Shown piece by piece: positions 5,848 through 8,707 of a stretch of 8,707 nucleotides of DNA; position 1 is the first letter of the stretch, and each line of letters starts with the position of its first letter. Source of the DNA: Gammaproteobacteria bacterium (GTDB taxonomy: Bacteria; Pseudomonadota; Gammaproteobacteria; Eutrophobiales; Eutrophobiaceae); assembly GCA_016198885.1 (NCBI GenBank), contig JACQHV010000134.1, positions 1-8,707 on the forward strand. The letters run 5' to 3'. The position numbers were made by a program, and so were the translations under genes. Below the pieces are notes generated by a model. It was not told the DNA's origin. It was given only the letters and a program-made list of their open reading frames with translations, and did not search any database.

Positions 5848-6992
5848 GGGGCTGTTTCTCCGGCAATACGATTGAATGCGGTGCGCAAAACTTCATGATA
5901 GCGTGGAATTGGCATCAGAAATGAATCGTGGCCCTGAATTGAGTGGACTTTTATATAGCTGACGTCTTTATCCGCATCCAGCAACGCCCTGACGATCTCA
6001 CGTGAACGTATTGGGGCAAAACGCCAGTCGCTGCTGAAAGAAATCACATAGAATCTGGCATTGGCAGGAGCAAATGCAGCAGCAAGATTGCCATTAGTTG
6101 ATCTGGCAGGATCAAAATAATCCAGTACTTTTGTGATGAGCATATAACTATTGGCATCAAACCGATCCACAAAGGATCGGCCCTGATAACGCAGATAACT
6201 CTCGACCTGGAATTCAACATCGTATCCAAACTTGATCTTGCCATCACTTAATTCGCGGCCGAATTTTTCATCAAGCATGTCATCTGACAGATAGGTAATA
6301 TGCCCCAGCATTCTGGCGAGCATTAATCCAAGGGAAGGCTTAGAGTCGTTTTCATAATAGTATCCATTATTGAAATGAGGATCTGATCGGATTGCCTGCC
6401 GGGCAACTTCATTGAATGCAATATTCTGCGTTGACAGCTTTGGTGCAGCGGCAATAACGAATGCGTTTTTGATCCTGTCCGGATAATCAATGGCCCACTG
6501 TAATGACTGCATGCCACCGAGACTCCCGCCAATAACCGCCGCCCAGCAATTGATACCCAGCGCATCAGCGAGCAGTGACTGGCTTTTCACCCAGTCACAT
6601 ACAGTCACGATAGGAAAATCCGGTCCGTATGGTTTGCCTGTGGCCGGATTCGTTGTTAACGGCCCGGTAGAGCCGCTGCAACCTCCAAGATTATTGGGAC
6701 AAACCACAAAAAACCGGTTTGTATCGACAGGTTTGCCCGGTCCGATGCAATTATCCCACCAGCCCGGTTTCTTATCCTCCATGTTGTGATAACCGGCCAC
6801 ATGATGATCCCCGCTTAATGCGTGGCACACAAGAACAGCGTTGGAACAATTTTTATTGAGTTTGCCATAGGTCTCATAGACAAGATCGAAGTTTGACAAT
6901 TCACTACCGGACTCAAGACGTAAGGAACGTTCAAAGTGAAGGGCTTGCGGATTTACAAGTCCCACGGAATCAGATGGAATAGTTCGAGACAT
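5844..6992 (-). CDS. metX: Homoserine O-acyltransferase, probably succinyl type
   Basis: Activates homoserine by acyl transfer from an acyl-CoA, the entry step to methionine, in the cytosol. An alpha/beta-hydrolase fold of 382 residues: nucleophile elbow GGSLGGMQ (155-162, Ser157), NNLGGCSGSTGP (100-111), catalytic Asp322 in SSDWRF and His355 in QGHDSFL. The DWRFAPIRSREI string (322-333) is, as I recall, the pattern of MetX enzymes that use succinyl-CoA, with Arg324 at the specificity site, while acetyl-type enzymes differ there. Pairing with metW, as in Pseudomonas, supports the succinyl call, but acetyl-CoA cannot be excluded. The N-terminal PSDSVGLV matches the Pseudomonas start, supporting the ATG at 6992, although no good Shine-Dalgarno is seen. 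A 70-base gap with a perfect TATAAT precedes it. Confidence 0.95.
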   Translation of the reverse strand: MSRTIPSDSVGLVNPQALHFERSLRLESGSELSNFDLVYETYGKLNKNCSNAVLVCHALSGDHHVAGYHNMEDKKPGWWDNCIGPGKPVDTNRFFVVCPNNLGGCSGSTGPLTTNPATGKPYGPDFPIVTVCDWVKSQSLLADALGINCWAAVIGGSLGGMQSLQWAIDYPDRIKNAFVIAAAPKLSTQNIAFNEVARQAIRSDPHFNNGYYYENDSKPSLGLMLARMLGHITYLSDDMLDEKFGRELSDGKIKFGYDVEFQVESYLRYQGRSFVDRFDANSYMLITKVLDYFDPARSTNGNLAAAFAPANARFYVISFSSDWRFAPIRSREIVRALLDADKDVSYIKVHSIQGHDSFLMPIPRYHEVLRTAFNRIAGETAP

Positions 6993-7034
6993 TTTTATTG
7001 TTTCAGATCGTGTTGTCCCTGAATTGATGAATGC

Positions 7035-7040
7035 ATTATA
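7035..7040 (-). promoter_or_regulatory. Candidate -10 box for metX-metW
   Basis: In the 70-base yggU-metX gap the minus strand carries a perfect TATAAT 42 bases before the metX ATG. No recognisable -35 lies 16-18 bases upstream, and no TGn extension is present, so the call rests on the -10 alone. It overlaps the 8-base palindrome AATGCATT (7030-7037). This is the only real gap in the minus-strand cluster, which makes an internal promoter for the methionine pair reasonable. Confidence 0.4.
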
Positions 7041-7062
7041 GCGCCGCTGACAGTTTTTTGTT

Positions 7063-7392
7063 TTATCTCCGCAGAAACGCTTCAGGAGTATTGTCAGTCT
7101 GTGTCAACGCAAGAAACCAGTCCGGCATGGATTTGGGTAAGCAAATTGCTACCCGTTTATTTCGACTTTGTTTGCCGCTGATGATCTCAATATCTGTCTT
7201 ACTAACGCCAAATTCACTGGCGAGTAGTTCAATTAAATGTTTATTTGCCTTCCCGTCAACAGGGGGTGATTTGAGCCGGATTCGGAGCCGGTTGTTCAGT
7301 ATCCCGTTTATCTCGTTGTGCTTGGCACGCGGGGACAAATACAGTTGCATAATCAGGATGTTTCCCTGCCAGTGATACCACTGTTCACTCAT
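7063..7392 (-). CDS. yggU: YggU / DUF167 family protein
   Basis: A small soluble protein of 109 residues, function unknown. Family marks are the SPRAKHNEI string (20-28), the LRIRLKSPPVDGKAN core (36-50), and the ISGKQSRNKRVAI segment (71-83), in the spacing expected for DUF167. Residues 1-10 and the tail after about 92 are less typical. Its ATG overlaps the yggT stop as ATGA, so it is probably coupled to yggT. No clear ribosome binding site is seen. Its place between yggT and metX follows the common yggT-yggU pairing seen across gammaproteobacteria. Confidence 0.88.
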   Translation of the reverse strand: MSEQWYHWQGNILIMQLYLSPRAKHNEINGILNNRLRIRLKSPPVDGKANKHLIELLASEFGVSKTDIEIISGKQSRNKRVAICLPKSMPDWFLALTQTDNTPEAFLRR

Positions 7393-7991
7393 AATACGCT
7401 TATGGAATAACCGGAAAGAATATTGCCAAAATCCTGCAATGGTGCGATCAGTAGCATCAATACCAGATTTAATCCTATCAAAATAATGAGTGGTGACCAG
7501 TCAATACCTCCCGCTGGCGGAATGATTCGCCGTACCGGCCCGATAACCGGGTTCGTCAATTGATACATTAACACCGTAAACGGAGAGTAGGCCCCGGGTT
7601 TAATCCAGCTGATGATGACCTGAACGATGATCACTACAAAGTAAATCCACACAATCAGTTTTAACAGGTGGGCAGTAACCAACACCAGCAAACCGGTTAT
7701 GGCCGGGATGCCACCGGTTTTAAATAATGCAATAAGGCAGAGTTCAACACCCTGCAATACAATGAGCAATACAATAGACGGCCAATCAATCCCGCCAAAG
7801 CCGGGGATCCAGCGCCGCAGGGGGCGTAATGCCGGATTTGTTACCGTAACCAGAAATTGTGATACGGGATTATAAAAATCAGCACGAACGTATTGCAGCA
7901 GAAAACGGAGCATGACGGCCAGTATATAAAGCCCGAATAACACGCTGATCATATATACCCCGGCATTCGTTAAATACGGGCTGGCATTCAT
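7389..7991 (-). CDS. yggT: YggT family inner-membrane protein, two-repeat form
   Basis: An integral membrane protein of 200 residues, role not established; relatives have been linked to osmotic tolerance, and distantly related YlmG/CCB3 proteins to division and cytochrome biogenesis. It is an internal duplication: TNPALRPLRR...GGIDW (51-70) is repeated as TNPVIGPVRR...GGIDW (146-165). Hydrophobic segments lie at about 11-34, 71-90, 96-130 (probably more than one span) and 166-186. A strong GGAGGGGAA lies immediately before the start codon, inside the last proC codons, and the ATG overlaps the proC stop as ATGA. Position between proC and yggU is the usual one. Confidence 0.93.
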   Translation of the reverse strand: MNASPYLTNAGVYMISVLFGLYILAVMLRFLLQYVRADFYNPVSQFLVTVTNPALRPLRRWIPGFGGIDWPSIVLLIVLQGVELCLIALFKTGGIPAITGLLVLVTAHLLKLIVWIYFVVIIVQVIISWIKPGAYSPFTVLMYQLTNPVIGPVRRIIPPAGGIDWSPLIILIGLNLVLMLLIAPLQDFGNILSGYSISVL

Positions 7992-8707
7992 TTCCCCTCC
8001 CCCAGGTTCCTGGCAAGTTCTATGGAACGATCCCGCGCTGCCTGAAGTGCCTTGTTGAATAATTCTTCAAGTCCGCCATTATTGAGAATATTCAGCGCCT
8101 GTTCCGTCGTCCCCCCCGGAGAGGTGACCTGTTTGCGCAATATTGCCGGATCATGGTTACTTTCCAGGGCCATTTTGGCAGCGCCGAAGGCGGTTTGTAA
8201 TGTCAGGATTCGGGCATGTTCAGGAGATAAGCCAAGACGGACGGCCGCTTTTTCCATAACTTCCATTACTAAAAAGTAATAGGCGGGTCCACAGCCGGAT
8301 AATGCAGTGACAGTGTCCATCAATGACTCGTCATTCAGCCATATGGCTATCCCGACCGAACGGATAATGGCTTCTGCTGTATTACGCTGTGCCCTGCTGA
8401 CATTCCTGTTTGCACACAGCGCCGCAGCACCGGTCCGGATTAGCGCGGGTGTGTTGGGCATGACGCGGACGATGGCGATATTTTCACCAGCCCAGCGCGC
8501 AAGATCATGTAGACGTATTCCTGCCGCGATGGAAATCAACAGGGGTTGTTCGTCTGCCAACGTTTCGCGCAGTCCGGAAATAGTGTGTTCCATCATTTGG
8601 GGTTTGACGGCCATTACTACCACATCAGCACCCTTGATGGCCTGATGATTGTTCTCGAGCACCTCAATACCATACTGTGTCGCAGTGAGCTCACGCTGAC
8701 CGGGATC
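7988..8707 (-). CDS. proC: Pyrroline-5-carboxylate reductase, 5' truncated
   Basis: Reduces 1-pyrroline-5-carboxylate to L-proline with NAD(P)H, the last step of proline synthesis, in the cytosol. The frame is open to the window edge, giving 239 residues; about 30-35 N-terminal residues with the GxGxxG nucleotide-binding loop lie outside. The GTG at 8660-8662 is an internal Val, not the start. Visible motifs, in window-residue numbers, are VVVMAVKPQ (29-37), IVRVMPNTPALI (79-90), SGCGPAYYF (137-145) and TSPGGTTEQAL (195-205), the C-terminal dimerisation and substrate region of ProC. A run of seven Gs encodes PGG in the last motif. The stop overlaps the yggT start by 4 bases. In pseudomonads a YggS-type gene precedes it, so that is the expected neighbour. 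Confidence 0.96.
   Translation of the reverse strand, partial: DPGQRELTATQYGIEVLENNHQAIKGADVVVMAVKPQMMEHTISGLRETLADEQPLLISIAAGIRLHDLARWAGENIAIVRVMPNTPALIRTGAAALCANRNVSRAQRNTAEAIIRSVGIAIWLNDESLMDTVTALSGCGPAYYFLVMEVMEKAAVRLGLSPEHARILTLQTAFGAAKMALESNHDPAILRKQVTSPGGTTEQALNILNNGGLEELFNKALQAARDRSIELARNLGEGK

Noticed and set aside
8111..8117. Run of seven Cs (Gs on the coding strand) in proC as a possible phase-variation tract
   Set aside because: It encodes Pro-Gly-Gly of the conserved TSPGGTTEQ motif; the run is explained by codon choice in a conserved segment of a housekeeping gene.

Overview
The window carries a conserved chromosomal stretch of a free-living, non-enteric gammaproteobacterium of moderate GC content. 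The evidence is the gene content and order: algC-type mutase, argB and slmA together, pyrE next to a Crc-like exonuclease, and a proC-yggT-yggU-metX-metW block. From memory, all of these recall Pseudomonas-type gene neighbourhoods, and the protein sequences look most like Pseudomonas homologues. I see no IS element, phage gene, CRISPR array, tRNA or rRNA.

Left part (1-2703, plus strand): the 3' three-quarters of a phosphomannomutase/phosphoglucomutase gene, then argB (acetylglutamate kinase, second step of arginine synthesis), then slmA (TetR-fold nucleoid occlusion factor). slmA follows argB by only 18 bases and is probably cotranscribed.

Middle part (2714-5006): a secreted or periplasmic DUF4124-type coiled-coil protein and pyrE (orotate phosphoribosyltransferase) lie on the minus strand. 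Facing away from pyrE is an exonuclease III-family gene that resembles Crc overall but keeps the nuclease active-site residues. The DUF4124 gene converges on slmA, and its best terminator lies inside the slmA coding sequence. The 150-base divergent pyrE/exonuclease spacer holds a good sigma-70 promoter for pyrE and a 22-base near-perfect palindrome.

Right part (5021-8707, minus strand): a tightly packed cluster reading proC (5' end outside the window), yggT, yggU, metX, metW. Several junctions are 4-base stop/start overlaps. It makes proline (ProC) and the activated homoserine ester for methionine synthesis (MetX with MetW). Directly after metW lies a decayed remnant of what I read as a DUF4426 gene, with its N-terminal half gone and two in-frame stops.

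This is mostly core metabolism. I do not see a new multi-gene system. The items most worth a second look are the metW-distal pseudogene, the catalytically intact Crc-like protein, the pyrE/exonuclease palindrome and the terminator embedded in slmA.
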